Shown here: piece by piece, positions 33,349 to 45,331 of the stretch | Layout of the letters: each line of letters starts with the position of its first letter | How positions within the stretch are numbered: position 1 is the stretch's first letter | Source of the DNA: Methyloversatilis universalis | GTDB taxonomy: Bacteria > Pseudomonadota > Gammaproteobacteria > Methylococcales > Methylococcaceae | Direction of reading: 5' to 3' | Assembly (NCBI GenBank): GCA_020723665.1 | Contig: DYIL01000005.1 | Location: 1 to 64,000, forward strand | Length of the DNA: 64,000 bases | The notes under the pieces: generated by a model | The model's database searches: none | The model's input: only the letters and a program-made list of their open reading frames with translations | What the model was told of the DNA's origin: nothing | Position numbers and translations under genes: made by a program

Positions 33349-34755
33349 ATGCTTAAAACCAGGTGGATAGCCCTTGCGCTTTGTTTTTTTTTCGTGGGGC
33401 TTTCGTCTCAGGGGGTCCTTGCTCAGCTCCCCGACTTCACCGGCTTAGTGGAGAAAAACAGTGCAGCGGTCGTAAACATCAGCACTTCGCAGAAGGTGAA
33501 CGCTACCGAGCCTCAATTGCCGGAGGGGATCGAAATACCGGAAGGAACGCCGTTTGACGACTTCTTTCGACATTTCTTCGGAGAAGGCGGCGGTCAGCCC
33601 AGCGAAGTGAAATCATTGGGATCTGGCTTCATCGTCTCGGACGATGGCTATGTCTTGACCAATCACCATGTCGTCAAGGATGCCGACGAGATCGTCGTGC
33701 GTCTGCAGGATCGCCGGGAATTGGTTGCAAAAGTGGTTGGCTCCGATAAACGCAGCGATATCGCATTATTGAAGATAGAGGCCACTCATTTGCCAGTCGT
33801 TAAAATGGGCTCGGCCGATAAACTGAAGGTGGGCGAATGGGTGTTAGCCATCGGCTCCCCCTTCGGCTTCGACCACTCGGTGACAGCGGGTATCGTCAGC
33901 GCGAAAGGCCGCAGTCTCCCGAGCGACAATTACGTGCCTTTCATTCAGACCGACGTGGCGATCAATCCCGGTAATTCCGGGGGGCCATTGTTCAACCTGG
34001 ATGGCGAGGTGGTCGGAGTAAATTCGCAGATTTATAGCCGTACAGGCGGCTTTATGGGGTTGTCGTTCGCGATTCCGATCGAAGTCGCCATGCAGGTGGT
34101 CGAGCAATTGAAAACGCAGGGTCATGTGTCTCGCGGTTGGCTGGGTGTACAGGTACAGGATGTCACGCGCGAGTTGGCCGAATCGTTCGGAATGAAGAAG
34201 CCGCAAGGAGCACTGGTTTCGAGAGTTTTGGCGAAGAGCCCTGCCGAAGCCGGTGGCATACAAGTCGGCGACGTCATCGTCGAGTTTAATGGACAGGAAG
34301 TTGCCGATTCGCCATCGCTACCGCCGATGGTGGGCATGACCAAGGTAGGCGAAACGGCAACCATCAAGATCATTCGTCAAGGGTCAACCCGTGATTTAAA
34401 GGTCAAAATTGGTGCGTTGCCGGAAGATGAAGGGACACTCTTGGGTGCCGAGGAGCCTGCGGGAGCTCAGACCTTCGACCGTTTGGGGCTTAGCGTTTCC
34501 AATTTGACAGCGGAGCAGCGGGAACAATTGGAAATTCCGCGGCATGGCGTGCTGGTGCAGGCGGTCAATCCGGGTCCAGCCTACGATGCCGGTATACGTC
34601 GAGGTGACGTGATTCTTCGGATTCAAGATCAAATCATTAAAGACGTGAACCATTTCAACGAGGTCGTGAAGGGTCTGCCTAAAGGCAAATCGCTTGCCGT
34701 GTTGGTGCAGCGGCGCGGCGGTTCGTCGTTCCTGGCCCTGAAGCTCAAGGATTGA
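33349..34755 (+). CDS. mucD: Periplasmic serine protease/chaperone MucD (DegP family)
   Basis: A 468-residue HtrA-type protease. A signal peptide ([21 protein letters not shown], ending near VLAQ) is followed by the trypsin-like domain with catalytic His in TNHHVVKD, Asp in [10 protein letters not shown] and Ser in [10 protein letters not shown], then two PDZ domains (from about 270 and 380). It degrades misfolded envelope proteins and dampens sigma-E activation. A start 11 codons earlier exists, but GGGAG stands at the right distance from 33349. It ends 4 bases before lepA. Confidence 0.95.
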   Translation: MLKTRWIALALCFFFVGLSSQGVLAQLPDFTGLVEKNSAAVVNISTSQKVNATEPQLPEGIEIPEGTPFDDFFRHFFGEGGGQPSEVKSLGSGFIVSDDGYVLTNHHVVKDADEIVVRLQDRRELVAKVVGSDKRSDIALLKIEATHLPVVKMGSADKLKVGEWVLAIGSPFGFDHSVTAGIVSAKGRSLPSDNYVPFIQTDVAINPGNSGGPLFNLDGEVVGVNSQIYSRTGGFMGLSFAIPIEVAMQVVEQLKTQGHVSRGWLGVQVQDVTRELAESFGMKKPQGALVSRVLAKSPAEAGGIQVGDVIVEFNGQEVADSPSLPPMVGMTKVGETATIKIIRQGSTRDLKVKIGALPEDEGTLLGAEEPAGAQTFDRLGLSVSNLTAEQREQLEIPRHGVLVQAVNPGPAYDAGIRRGDVILRIQDQIIKDVNHFNEVVKGLPKGKSLAVLVQRRGGSSFLALKLKD

Positions 34756-34759
34756 GGCC

Positions 34760-36565
<1,806 letters not shown>

Positions 36566-36592
36566 TAACGAAAGCAACAAAAGTCCCAGCTT

Positions 36593-37366
36593 ATGGATTT
36601 CGATTTTTCGTTCTTTTTGGTCATGGCAACCGTTCTGACCGGGGGTATTTGGGGGGGGTATGCGTTTCTGCGTCGCGTTCGGCCGAATGCCGCTTCGGCG
36701 AAAGAACCGGTTGTCGTGGAATATGCCCGCTCATTTTTTCCGATCGTTCTCATTGTGCTTTTGCTGCGATCGTTCTTAGTGGAGCCGTTTCGTATTCCCT
36801 CGGGTTCCATGATGCCCACGCTTCTCATCGGCGATTTCATTCTTGTCAACAAGTATGCGTACGGTATTCGGCTTCCGGTTTCAAATACCAAGATCATCGA
36901 AGTTGGTGAGCCCAAACGGGGCGACATCATCGTGTTCCGGTTTCCAAAAGATCCGAAAGTGGATTATATCAAGCGGGTCATCGGCTTGCCCGGCGACCGT
37001 ATCGCCTATTACAACAAACAGCTCTATGTGAACGGCGAACCCATCAAGCAAACGGACATTGCCGCATATCAAGGCGTAGGGCAGGGCAGCAGCATGACCG
37101 GCGCGCGCCTTGTTAGCGAAGAGTTGAAAGGAGTCAATCATGACATCCTGATTCGGGATGGTCAGCCTTCGGTGCAGGGCGAATTTACCGTGCCCGAAGG
37201 GCATTATTTCGTCATGGGTGATAATCGGGATAACAGCAACGACAGTCGTTACTGGGGCACCGTTCCGGAAAGCCATTTGGTCGGAAAAGCCTTTTTTATT
37301 TGGATGAGCTGGGACTGGGAAAACGGCGGCATCGCATTTGATCGTCTCGGTACTATATTGAATTAG
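36593..37366 (+). CDS. lepB: Signal peptidase I
   Basis: A 257-residue inner-membrane protease. Two N-terminal membrane segments (2-22 and about 45-62) precede the catalytic domain. The nucleophile Ser lies in IPSGSMMPTLLIGD and the general-base Lys in DYIKRVIGLPGD. The box E motif MGDNRDNSNDSRYWG is present. It removes signal peptides from exported proteins. Located between lepA and the DUF4845 gene. Confidence 0.97.
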   Translation: MDFDFSFFLVMATVLTGGIWGGYAFLRRVRPNAASAKEPVVVEYARSFFPIVLIVLLLRSFLVEPFRIPSGSMMPTLLIGDFILVNKYAYGIRLPVSNTKIIEVGEPKRGDIIVFRFPKDPKVDYIKRVIGLPGDRIAYYNKQLYVNGEPIKQTDIAAYQGVGQGSSMTGARLVSEELKGVNHDILIRDGQPSVQGEFTVPEGHYFVMGDNRDNSNDSRYWGTVPESHLVGKAFFIWMSWDWENGGIAFDRLGTILN

Positions 37367-37410
37367 CGGTCTAGTGCCGAAATGTTTCGAAACGCTTGGA
37401 GTATCCCAAA

Positions 37411-37788
37411 ATGGTCAATTTCTCCGCTCATCAGAAAGGTCTGACGCTAATCGGCTTTCTGTGGGTTGCATTTCTGATCGGCTTTTTTTCCCTGCTTGTG
37501 CTCAAGATCGGCCCGATCTATATCGAACATTACAAGGTCGTGTCGTCGCTCGAATCGCTCAAGAAGGACAACGACATTGCTTCGAAATCCCGAGACGAAA
37601 TCCTGAGTCTTCTGCAGAAACGGTGGGAGATAAACATGGTCAAACAAGTAACGACCAACGATGTGAAAATCATCAAAGATGGATCATATCTAAAGGTTGC
37701 AATAGCCTATGACGTCGCCCAGCATCTATTTGGAAACGTGGATGTCTTGCTTCACTTTAACGACCTCATCGAGGTTGGGGCAAAATGA
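37411..37788 (+). CDS. DUF4845 family small membrane protein
   Basis: A 125-residue protein with one N-terminal membrane segment (GLTLIGFLWVAFLIGFFSLL, about 10-30) and a soluble periplasmic remainder (KIGPIYIEHYKVVSSLESL onward). DUF4845 genes sit between lepB and rnc in many proteobacteria; function unknown. The ATG at 37411 has GGAG at 10 bases; an upstream TTG is less likely. Confidence 0.88.
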   Translation: MVNFSAHQKGLTLIGFLWVAFLIGFFSLLVLKIGPIYIEHYKVVSSLESLKKDNDIASKSRDEILSLLQKRWEINMVKQVTTNDVKIIKDGSYLKVAIAYDVAQHLFGNVDVLLHFNDLIEVGAK

Positions 37789-37891
37789 CGAAATGCGTTT
37801 CGGATGCGGATACACGTGAATCGGTAACACGTCCGGACCGCTGTGCGGCCGAAAAGATTGTCAGACATTCGACTCGAATCCCGGTGGTTTT

Positions 37892-38584
37892 TTGATATTG
37901 GAACCGGAAAAAATCGCAAAAAAACTCGGCTTGAATTTCAATAACCCGGCCTTGGTCAAGAGAGCCTTGACCCACAGAAGCGCCGAGAGCGAAAACAACG
38001 AGCGACTCGAGTTCCTGGGAGACTCGGTACTCGGGTTTGTGATCGCAGAGAGGCTTTATGACAAGTTCGCGGAGGCCGACGAAGGTGTGCTCAGCCGGCT
38101 GCGCGCCACGCTTGTGAATCAGACGTCGTTGGCGGAATTGGCGCGCAAGCTGAATCTGGGGGATTATCTGGTCCTAGGTTCGGGCGAGCTGAAAAGCGGC
38201 GGATATCGGCGCGACTCGATTCTGTCAGACGCCTTGGAAGCCGTCATTGGCGCGCTGCTCATCGACCAAGGGATGGATGCCTGCCGGGCGTGGATTTTGA
38301 AGCTTTTTGCCGAGCCGATAGACCGTCTTTCACTGCGGGATTGGAAAAAGGATCCGAAAACCCGGCTGCAAGAACTGATGCAAGCGCGAGGCGTTGACTT
38401 GCCGACCTACACCCTCAAGACGGTTAGTGGTCAACCGCATGACCAGAGCTTTTGCGTGGAGTGCAAAGTTTCGCTGATTCCGGTCTCCTGCGAAGGCGTT
38501 GGATCTTCGCGGAAAAAGGCCGAGCAGCAAGCGGCAGAAAAGATGTTGGCCATGCTGGCGGAAAAACTGGGGCTCAAACCGTGA
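37892..38584 (+). CDS. rnc: Ribonuclease III
   Basis: A 230-residue endonuclease for double-stranded RNA (rRNA and mRNA processing). The RNase III signature ERLEFLGDSVLGF (E40, D44) and the second acidic cluster SDALEAVIGAL (around 112-120) are intact. The dsRNA-binding domain runs from about 155 (DPKTRLQELMQARG) to the end. Translation starts at TTG (37892 or 37898), which may hold expression low. It overlaps era by four bases (GTGA). Confidence 0.96.
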   Translation: MILEPEKIAKKLGLNFNNPALVKRALTHRSAESENNERLEFLGDSVLGFVIAERLYDKFAEADEGVLSRLRATLVNQTSLAELARKLNLGDYLVLGSGELKSGGYRRDSILSDALEAVIGALLIDQGMDACRAWILKLFAEPIDRLSLRDWKKDPKTRLQELMQARGVDLPTYTLKTVSGQPHDQSFCVECKVSLIPVSCEGVGSSRKKAEQQAAEKMLAMLAEKLGLKP

Positions 38585-39462
38585 AAGCAGGCTTCGTTGC
38601 CCTGGTGGGCCGTCCCAACGTCGGCAAATCGACCCTTCTCAATCACCTGGTCGGTCAAAAAATCAGCATCACGTCGCGCCGACCGCAGACGACGAGGCAT
38701 CGCATTTGCGGTATCAAAACTACTCGAGACGGGCAGATCATTTTCGTCGACACCCCAGGCATACATGCCAATCAGAAGCGGGCGATGAACCGCTACCTCA
38801 ACCGAGCCGCGGTGTCCGCCCTGCTCGACGTCGACGTGATCGTCTGGCTGATCGACAGACCGCTTTGGCTTCCCGAAGATGAGCTGGTCTTGGAACGGAT
38901 CAGGTCGGCGGGCGTTCCTGTTATTCTGGTGATCAATAAAGTCGACAGACTCGAAGACAAGAGTGTTCTGTTGCCTTTTCTGGAAGGGGCGGCGGCCCGC
39001 CATTCGTTTTCCGATCTGGTTCCGGTGTCCGCCTTGAAGGGCGTCAATCTGGACGTGTTGGAAAAAAAAATCTTCGAACTCTTGCCGGAGGGCGAACCGA
39101 TTTATCCGGAAGACCAAATCACCGACAAGCCGGAACGCTTTTTCGCCGCTGAAGTCATTCGCGAGAAATTGCTTCGTACGCTGTCACAGGAAGTGCCCCA
39201 TGCGCTGACGGTAGAAATCGAACAGTTCAAAGTCGAGGGCGGGTTGACGCGCATCAATGCGGTGATTTGGGTCGAGCGCGAAGGGCAGAAGGCCATCATC
39301 ATCGGCCGTGGCGGCGAAGTGCTCAAAAAAGTCGGTGAGCGGGCGCGCCATGAATTGGAACGCATGCTCGACCGCAAGGTCTACCTGGAGCTCTGGGTCA
39401 AGGTCAAGAAAGGCTGGTCGGATGACGAGCGTGCGTTGCACAGCCTCGGCTATGTCGAATGA
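38581..39462 (+). CDS. era: GTPase Era
   Basis: A 293-residue Ras-like GTPase with a C-terminal KH domain. G1 is GRPNVGKSTLLNHL, G3 is DTPGIH and G4 is NKVDRLED; the KH region contains IIIGRGGEVLKKVGERARHEL. It binds the 3' end of 16S rRNA in 30S assembly. The GTG start at 38581 overlaps the rnc stop; longer upstream readings lie inside rnc. The 3' end overlaps recO by 11 bases. Confidence 0.97.
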   Translation: MKAGFVALVGRPNVGKSTLLNHLVGQKISITSRRPQTTRHRICGIKTTRDGQIIFVDTPGIHANQKRAMNRYLNRAAVSALLDVDVIVWLIDRPLWLPEDELVLERIRSAGVPVILVINKVDRLEDKSVLLPFLEGAAARHSFSDLVPVSALKGVNLDVLEKKIFELLPEGEPIYPEDQITDKPERFFAAEVIREKLLRTLSQEVPHALTVEIEQFKVEGGLTRINAVIWVEREGQKAIIIGRGGEVLKKVGERARHELERMLDRKVYLELWVKVKKGWSDDERALHSLGYVE

Positions 39463-40207
39463 CGAGGGCAAAGGTATTTCGCAGGAACCCCGCGGCCGGG
39501 TCTCGCTACAGAACGGTTTTGTTCTCCACCGGAGAGCCTACCGCGAGTCCAGCCTCCTTCTCGACGTATTCACATTGAACTTTGGTCGCCTCCGCCTGCT
39601 GGCGAAAGGCGTGCGCAAAAACAAGAAAGGGTTGCATTCTTTATTGCAGCCATTCGTTCACTTGCGTCTCTCTTGGGTTGGGGCGGGGGAGTTGCCGGTC
39701 CTGACGGCCGCAGAATCCATAGGAAGCAGCGTCGAGCTGAGCGGATTGAAGGTTTTCTGCGGATTTTACATGAACGAATTGCTCCTCAATTTTCTCCCTT
39801 CGCGTGATCCTCATCCGGAAGTATTCCATCTCTATGGAAATATGCTTCATCAGCTTGCCGCAGATGACGGTGTCGAGCGGCTTTTAAGATTTTTCGAAGT
39901 TTCGCTGTTGGGTGCGATGGGATACGGTATGGCTTTCGATCGGGAGGCGACGTCTGGACAACCGATCGATCCGGCAAAAAGGTACGTATACAGGATCGAG
40001 CACGGTCCGGTAGAAAACGACGAAGGAGGCGCGGATACGGTCGGCGGGGCTACATTGCTCGGCTTGGAGCGGCGAACGCTGAGCGATCCGGATGAACTTC
40101 TCGAAGCGAAGCATCTCATGCGGCGAGTCATCAACTATCATCTCAACGGAAAACCGCTCAAGAGTCGCGACTTTTTCAAGCAAGTCACAAAAAACAGGTC
40201 ATCATGA
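39452..40207 (+). CDS. recO: DNA repair protein RecO
   Basis: A 251-residue recombination mediator. An N-terminal OB fold ([25 protein letters not shown]) is followed by a helical domain ([24 protein letters not shown]). It loads RecA on SSB-coated DNA with RecR. No CxxC zinc pairs are seen, as in E. coli RecO. The ATG at 39452 overlaps the end of era, and the stop overlaps pdxJ by four bases. Confidence 0.95.
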   Translation: MSNDEGKGISQEPRGRVSLQNGFVLHRRAYRESSLLLDVFTLNFGRLRLLAKGVRKNKKGLHSLLQPFVHLRLSWVGAGELPVLTAAESIGSSVELSGLKVFCGFYMNELLLNFLPSRDPHPEVFHLYGNMLHQLAADDGVERLLRFFEVSLLGAMGYGMAFDREATSGQPIDPAKRYVYRIEHGPVENDEGGADTVGGATLLGLERRTLSDPDELLEAKHLMRRVINYHLNGKPLKSRDFFKQVTKNRSS

Positions 40208-40956
40208 CGACATTTCGTCCTATCTTACTCGGTGTAAATATCGATCACGTCGCCACGATCCGACAGGCTCGGCGCACCAAATATCCGGAGGTGATCCAGG
40301 CGGCCTTGCTCGCGGAGCAAGCGGGCGCCGATGGTATCACCGCTCATCTTCGTGAGGATCGCAGGCATATCCAGGACCGGGATATCCGATTGCTACGAGA
40401 GATGATCGAGACCCGTTTGAACCTGGAAATGGCGGTTACCGACGAAATGGTCGCTATTGCAAGAACGGTACGGCCTCAGGCGTGTTGCCTGGTTCCAGAA
40501 AGACGCGAGGAGTTGACCACGGAAGGCGGCCTCGATGTCGTGGGGAATTTCGAGCGCATTCATGCCGCTTGCAAAACACTGGGCGAGGCAGAGGTAGAGG
40601 TTTCGCTGTTCATCGACGCCGATTTTCGGCAGATCGAAGCGGCAGCGAAAACCGGTGCCCCGGTAATCGAGTTACACACGGGTCACTATGCCGACGCCGT
40701 TTCGGAAAAAAATCGCGAGGATGAGCTTCACCGGTTGGCCCGAGCAGCGGAATACGCCGCCGGAATCGGTCTTAAAGTGAATGCCGGACATGGATTGAAT
40801 TATCACAATGTGAAGGAAATTTGCCGCATTCCGCAGGTCGAGGAGCTCAATATCGGGCATTCGATCGTCGCACGGGCGCTCTTCACCGGGTTGGAGCGGG
40901 CAGTGAGCGAGATGAAGCGGGCAATGGAAACGGCGCGCGCATCGATTGACCCATAG
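40204..40956 (+). CDS. pdxJ: Pyridoxine 5'-phosphate synthase
   Basis: A 250-residue TIM-barrel enzyme that condenses 1-deoxyxylulose 5-phosphate with aminoacetone phosphate to form pyridoxine 5'-phosphate. Signatures: [20 protein letters not shown] at the N-terminus, [44 protein letters not shown] and [11 protein letters not shown]. It overlaps recO by four bases (ATGA) and is the last gene of the lepA-lepB-rnc-era-recO-pdxJ run. Confidence 0.98.
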   Translation: MTTFRPILLGVNIDHVATIRQARRTKYPEVIQAALLAEQAGADGITAHLREDRRHIQDRDIRLLREMIETRLNLEMAVTDEMVAIARTVRPQACCLVPERREELTTEGGLDVVGNFERIHAACKTLGEAEVEVSLFIDADFRQIEAAAKTGAPVIELHTGHYADAVSEKNREDELHRLARAAEYAAGIGLKVNAGHGLNYHNVKEICRIPQVEELNIGHSIVARALFTGLERAVSEMKRAMETARASIDP

Positions 40957-41048
40957 GGCTTATTCTGCCATAGTTGAAAATCTATCGAATCGAAAGGCCG
41001 TACCGCTTTCTCGTATTCCTTCGTAGGAAGGATGTCGAAGCGCCTTGA

Positions 41049-41070
41049 GATGCGCCGCGTCGGGCGCATC
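41049..41070 (+). terminator. Possible terminator after pdxJ
   Basis: GATGCGCC (41049-41056) pairs perfectly with GGCGCATC (41063-41070), followed by TTAACG. The stem is strong but the U-tract is weak. It stands about 95 bases after the pdxJ stop and could end the long operon. Confidence 0.4.
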
Positions 41071-41134
41071 TTAACGAATATATAGATGCCTGAGTCGCAA
41101 TGATTTCGATAGCTGGGGCAGCATAGCGGAGGAG

Positions 41135-41809
41135 ATGGGGGTGTACGAAACATATCAGAGCGAGTCAACGACTGCGCCTGTATTGCGCGCCGGGACGTCG
41201 GTCCGGTATCCAGCGTTGGCCGTCCGGCAGCGGATTCCCCTGGTGCTTGTCGTCCTGTTTGCAACCTGCCTCTGTTCGTTTGCAGTCCTCCTGTATTTGT
41301 CGACTCGTCTCGAAACCAGGATAGCCGGTCCAACGGAAGGAGATGCCAGGATCAAAGCGCTCAATCAGCAAGTGGAGGCGCTGCAACGCAAGTTCGGAGC
41401 TCTGTTGGCCGAATCGGTCGAAATGAGGCTTAAAGCCCTCCAGAGCAAGATCGAGAAGGGAATGGTCAGCTCGACGGATATCGCCGCCTTCGAGCAACTG
41501 AAAAACGACCTGACGCTCTTGCAGGGCTACGCCGAAGCCGGAGGGGCCGACGCGTTCGATGGCGGGGCTGTCGAACATGTCCGTTTTCGGCGTTTACCCG
41601 GTTCGGAAGCAGCCCGTAACCAAGAGCTTGTGGATGAGGTCTTGCACGTCAAAAACCTGCTTTACTTCTGTGCTGCCAGCTTAGCCACGACGACAGTGCT
41701 CATCAGCGGTTATTGGTTGCGGCAGAGGAGCCGCGTGTATCGCCTCTATTCGGAAACTGCCGCCGTTCCGATGCTGGCGAAGCAGCCTGGCGGTGACTCC
41801 GGCGATTGA
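41135..41809 (+). CDS. Uncharacterised two-pass membrane protein with coiled coil
   Basis: A 224-residue protein. A soluble N-terminus of about 30 residues precedes a membrane helix (RIPLVLVVLFATCLCSFAVLLYL). A Leu/Lys/Glu-rich segment (about 65-125) with heptad character follows, then a second membrane helix near 178-198 (LLYFCAASLATTTVLISGYW) and a short tail. The plan resembles a chemoreceptor or sensor periplasmic module without an output domain. A GTG at 41141 is an alternative start. It neighbours a diguanylate cyclase gene, convergent with it. Confidence 0.6.
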   Translation: MGVYETYQSESTTAPVLRAGTSVRYPALAVRQRIPLVLVVLFATCLCSFAVLLYLSTRLETRIAGPTEGDARIKALNQQVEALQRKFGALLAESVEMRLKALQSKIEKGMVSSTDIAAFEQLKNDLTLLQGYAEAGGADAFDGGAVEHVRFRRLPGSEAARNQELVDEVLHVKNLLYFCAASLATTTVLISGYWLRQRSRVYRLYSETAAVPMLAKQPGGDSGD

Positions 41810-41834
41810 TACCCGGCGCCGATTTTGAAAATGG

Positions 41835-43142
41835 TCAATGTTGCGAGTGGCCGCGGTTTTCGTGATGTCGTTTTTCGACGTGTTCGGTTTCTATCCTGTT
41901 TTTTCCCATCTCTTTGGCGCGATACATAGCGGAATCGGCTCGCTTGACGAAAGAAGCAGCCGGCTCGTTCGGCACGTAATGGGTAACGCCGGCCGAAAAA
42001 GTCGGCAAAGCGATGGCGGTGCCGTCAATTGAAAACGTGGTTCGGTGAACTTGCGCCTGGGCTTTCTTGAGCGCCCATACAGCGCCGTCCAGTTCGGTAT
42101 TGGGAAGCAGTATGACGAATTCCTCGCCACCGAAACGCGCGATTTGGTCGTGACGGCGAAACGCGGAAAGGATTTTTTTGGCGTAGGTCCGGAGCACTTC
42201 ATCCCCGGCGGCATGGCCGTAGCGATCATTGATTTCCTTGAAACCGTCGAGGTCCAGCATTGCCAAGGCCAGCGGGGTATAATACCGCTGCACGCGTTCG
42301 ATCTCGTCCTCCAACCGATTCAGGAAGGCTCGCCGGTTGGAAAGTCCAGTCAATTCGTCCGTAAGGCTCAGTTGCTGCACTCGGGTGAATTCCAGGTCGG
42401 TTTCCCGGTTGTTCGCTTCCAGTAATTGGAGATGGCGTCGGAGACCGTCGATCTGTTCGGTCTGACGTTGGTGCTCCTTTAACAAGCTATAGGCTTGTCT
42501 CAGGAGTCCGGTGCGGGTCGCGTCTGCCAGCGAATCGTTCTCGGCGCGGTTCAAAGTCCGAGCGATAGTATCGAGCAGTTGGCCGGAAGAGTGGTTGGCA
42601 TCCTCGATTTCTTTGAGGCTTGCCGTCAAGGACCGGTAGATTTCTGCCGTCTTGGCGCTTCGTCCTTCGGGGGCTGGCGTTGCGGGGTGAAGATCATTCG
42701 ATGGATATTCGGGGTGGCTCCTGTTTATTTCCGCGGGCTTAGATGCTTGTCCTATCAGAGTCGATTTATCAAGTGCCGGATCATGATCTCCGATGATTCG
42801 ATCGGTAAAATCCGGATTGGCATGGAACAAAGAGTGTTTGAGGCCTTCTACCCCTTTAATGAGCGTGTTTAGCTCGGCTAAGGATAAAGAGGGACTCACT
42901 AGCGTTCGGAGAAATTCGATTCGTCGCGTCAACCATTGGCTTCTGTCCGAAATGAGGAGTTCCACATAGTTGAGAAGTTGTTGAACGATGGTGCGGTAAC
43001 GGGTTTCCCTGGCGTTATGAATCCGGGTCAGCGACTCGAAACTGCTTTGAATGTGGTCGATAAGTAGAGGTTCCGACGGGTAGCGCCTTAACGCACGCAG
43101 ATTGGAGAGTATTCGTTCGAAATCGGCTGGTCGCGATGTCAT
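41835..43142 (-). CDS. Diguanylate cyclase with helical N-terminal region
   Basis: A 435-residue soluble protein. A long helical N-terminal region (about 1-255) includes a coiled coil (EHQRQTEQIDGLRRHLQLLE), followed by the GGDEF domain (LTDELTGLSNRRAFL onward). The active site is G338-G-E-E-F342 with an inhibitory RRHD (329-332) five residues upstream, so it should synthesise c-di-GMP with feedback inhibition. The layout resembles diguanylate cyclases of the SiaD/DgcC-like soluble type; the input signal is unknown. Confidence 0.9.
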   Translation of the reverse strand: MTSRPADFERILSNLRALRRYPSEPLLIDHIQSSFESLTRIHNARETRYRTIVQQLLNYVELLISDRSQWLTRRIEFLRTLVSPSLSLAELNTLIKGVEGLKHSLFHANPDFTDRIIGDHDPALDKSTLIGQASKPAEINRSHPEYPSNDLHPATPAPEGRSAKTAEIYRSLTASLKEIEDANHSSGQLLDTIARTLNRAENDSLADATRTGLLRQAYSLLKEHQRQTEQIDGLRRHLQLLEANNRETDLEFTRVQQLSLTDELTGLSNRRAFLNRLEDEIERVQRYYTPLALAMLDLDGFKEINDRYGHAAGDEVLRTYAKKILSAFRRHDQIARFGGEEFVILLPNTELDGAVWALKKAQAQVHRTTFSIDGTAIALPTFSAGVTHYVPNEPAASFVKRADSAMYRAKEMGKNRIETEHVEKRHHENRGHSQH

Positions 43143-43309
43143 AACTGATCGGGTGTAAACAGCAGAAATAAATCCCGATCAGATGCCGTGTGCGTTGAGT
43201 GCGACAGGAGCGGTACATTGAGGCGCGCGTTGGCCGAAAACAAAAAAGCACTTTGCATAGTCTCGATTCAGAAGTTCCCCTCGTTTTTCGTCCCGAAAGC
43301 GGGCAGATC

Positions 43310-43643
43310 ATCCTAGAAACGGCAGTTGGACGTGCCGGAGTATGCGGCGGGCGGGGCGGCCGGCAAGTCTGTCCTGAGCGGAGTCGAAGGGCCTGTCCTG
43401 AGCCTGGTCGAAGGGGTGCGACGCCGCCCACGGGGTAGTCTTCCGCGAGAAGGCGCAACGCCACCCGCCGGGCAATCGGGTACGTAGCGTCTTCACCCGA
43501 AAGGTGAGATCGATGCAAGTCATTTTGTGGGGTGCGGTGAGGAACGAACCGCACCCATTGTGTCCTCGAATGATGCGGTTCGCTTCGCTCACCGCATCCG
43601 ACTTTTCCGGTGCATCGAAGCGGTCAACTGCCGTTTCTAGGAT
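43310..43643. repeat. Inverted-repeat element (family 4), long copy
   Basis: The ends are ATCCTAGAAACGGCAGTTG and its inverse CAACTGCCGTTTCTAGGAT, a 19-bp perfect terminal inverted repeat. The left part holds two tandem GAGxxxGTCGAAGGG cores. About 160 bp of extra sequence is absent from the short copy at 47249-47422. Two strong hairpins lie inside (43530-43556 with GGGTGCGGT/ACCGCACCC arms, 43572-43598 with GATGCGGT/ACCGCATC arms). The whole matches the short copy in inverted orientation. No coding content. Confidence 0.82.
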
Positions 43644-43707
43644 CATTCTACTGGTAATCGCCTGCTAATCAATCCTTAACATAGCGGCGGGTTTACTGTC
43701 TCTTGCG

Positions 43708-44682
43708 ATGATTATTGCCATGCGAAGAATTTTGAGCGTAGCTCCCATGTTGGAATGGACGGACCGGCATTTTCGCTATTTTGTCCGTTTAATTTCGCGT
43801 CGTGTGTTGCTTTATACCGAAATGGTGACGACAGGTGCAATCCTGTATGGGGATCGCGATCGTTTGCTGGGTTTTCACGCCGCCGAAAAGCCCCTGGCGC
43901 TTCAACTGGGTGGCAGCAACCCTTCGCAGCTTGCCGAGTGTGCGCGGATTGCCGAGGCGTATGAGTTTGATGAGATCAACCTTAATGTTGGATGTCCGAG
44001 CGATCGGGTGCAGAGCGGCCGGTTCGGCGCATGTCTGATGGCGGAACCCGAGTTGGTTGCCGAGTGCGTGGCGGCGATGGCCGATGCCGTTTCGCTTCCG
44101 ATCACCGTGAAGACACGAATCGGTATCGATGAGAGAGATGCCTACGAAGATCTGGCGCGCTTCATCGATATCGTTGCATCCGGCGGTTGCCGTACCTTTA
44201 TCATTCATGCCCGAAAAGCTTGGCTTAAAGGTTTGTCTCCCAAGGAGAACCGGGAAATACCGCCGTTACGATACGATGTGGTCGAACGCATCAAGAACGA
44301 TTATCCGACGCTGGAAATTGTACTGAATGGCGGCATCGCCGATCTAGACCAGGCGGAGCGGCACCTTGACCGTGTGGACGGCGTGATGATCGGCCGAGCG
44401 GCTTACCATCAGCCCTACCTGCTCGCGGAGGCCGATCGGCGGTTTTTTGGCGACGACCGTCCCGTTCGTACTCGGCACGAGGTGGTCGAGGCCCTGCTGC
44501 CCTATGTCGAGACGGAGTTGGCGCGGGGGACACGTCTGCAATCCATCGCCCGGCACATTCTGGGGCTGTATCACGGTAGGCCCGGTGGACGGGCGTGGCG
44601 TCGGTATCTGAGTCAACACGCCACGAAGCCGAACGCAGGGGTGGACGTGATTCTTGAAGCCGCTCGTTACTGTGTGGAGTGA
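43708..44682 (+). CDS. dusA: tRNA-dihydrouridine(20/20a) synthase
   Basis: A 324-residue flavin enzyme reducing uridines 20 and 20a of tRNA. The start RRILSVAPMLEWTDRHFRYF, the catalytic Cys in LNVGCPSDRVQSGRFGACLM, and TVKTRIGID and VMIGRAAYHQPY are DusA features. Start codons at 43708 and 43720 are both possible; neither has a strong ribosome binding site. A long family-4 repeat stands immediately upstream. folE follows 75 bases later on the same strand. Confidence 0.95.
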   Translation: MIIAMRRILSVAPMLEWTDRHFRYFVRLISRRVLLYTEMVTTGAILYGDRDRLLGFHAAEKPLALQLGGSNPSQLAECARIAEAYEFDEINLNVGCPSDRVQSGRFGACLMAEPELVAECVAAMADAVSLPITVKTRIGIDERDAYEDLARFIDIVASGGCRTFIIHARKAWLKGLSPKENREIPPLRYDVVERIKNDYPTLEIVLNGGIADLDQAERHLDRVDGVMIGRAAYHQPYLLAEADRRFFGDDRPVRTRHEVVEALLPYVETELARGTRLQSIARHILGLYHGRPGGRAWRRYLSQHATKPNAGVDVILEAARYCVE

Positions 44683-44757
44683 ATTCGGCGCTCAGCCAGA
44701 AAGACATTCCGCGGGCCTGCGGGATATACTTACCGGTCAACCTTGGTGATATCAGTC

Positions 44758-45315
44758 ATGCAGAACCTAATGGAGCAACTTTTTTATCAACTAATTCAAT
44801 CGCTTGGAGAGGATGTAACCCGAGAAGGACTGGTCGATACACCCAAGCGGGCGGCGGCGGCTTTTCGGTTCCTCAACAGCGGCTACAATCAGCGCTTGGA
44901 TCGTGTCCTCAATAATGCCATCTTCGAAGCGGACACTGAGGATATGGTGATCGTGAAAGACATCGAACTTTACTCCCTGTGCGAACATCACCTCCTCCCG
45001 TTCATCGGTAAATGTCATGTGGCCTATCTGCCCAAAGGCAAGGTGATCGGGCTTTCCAAGGTTGCGCGTATCGTCGAGATGTATGCCCGCCGTCTTCAAA
45101 TTCAGGAACGATTGACCAAACAAATCGCGGACGCCATTCAGACGGCCATCGATCCGGTAGGGGTCGCCGTGGTGATCGAAGCCAAGCATTTGTGCATGAT
45201 GATGCGAGGTGTCGAGAAGCAGAACTCGGTCATGACCACCTCGTCCATGCTGGGTTTGTTCCGCAAACAGATCAGTACGCGCTCGGAGTTCCTTAATCTC
45301 ATCAATCGGAAATAG
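44758..45315 (+). CDS. folE: GTP cyclohydrolase I
   Basis: A 185-residue enzyme making dihydroneopterin triphosphate from GTP, the first step of folate synthesis. The zinc and active-site motif [20 protein letters not shown] and the late [20 protein letters not shown] are complete (zinc Cys in each). The ATG at 44758 is preferred to upstream TTG and GTG codons. hemH follows after 16 bases. Confidence 0.96.
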   Translation: MQNLMEQLFYQLIQSLGEDVTREGLVDTPKRAAAAFRFLNSGYNQRLDRVLNNAIFEADTEDMVIVKDIELYSLCEHHLLPFIGKCHVAYLPKGKVIGLSKVARIVEMYARRLQIQERLTKQIADAIQTAIDPVGVAVVIEAKHLCMMMRGVEKQNSVMTTSSMLGLFRKQISTRSEFLNLINRK

Positions 45316-45331
45316 AGCCGGGATTTTACTC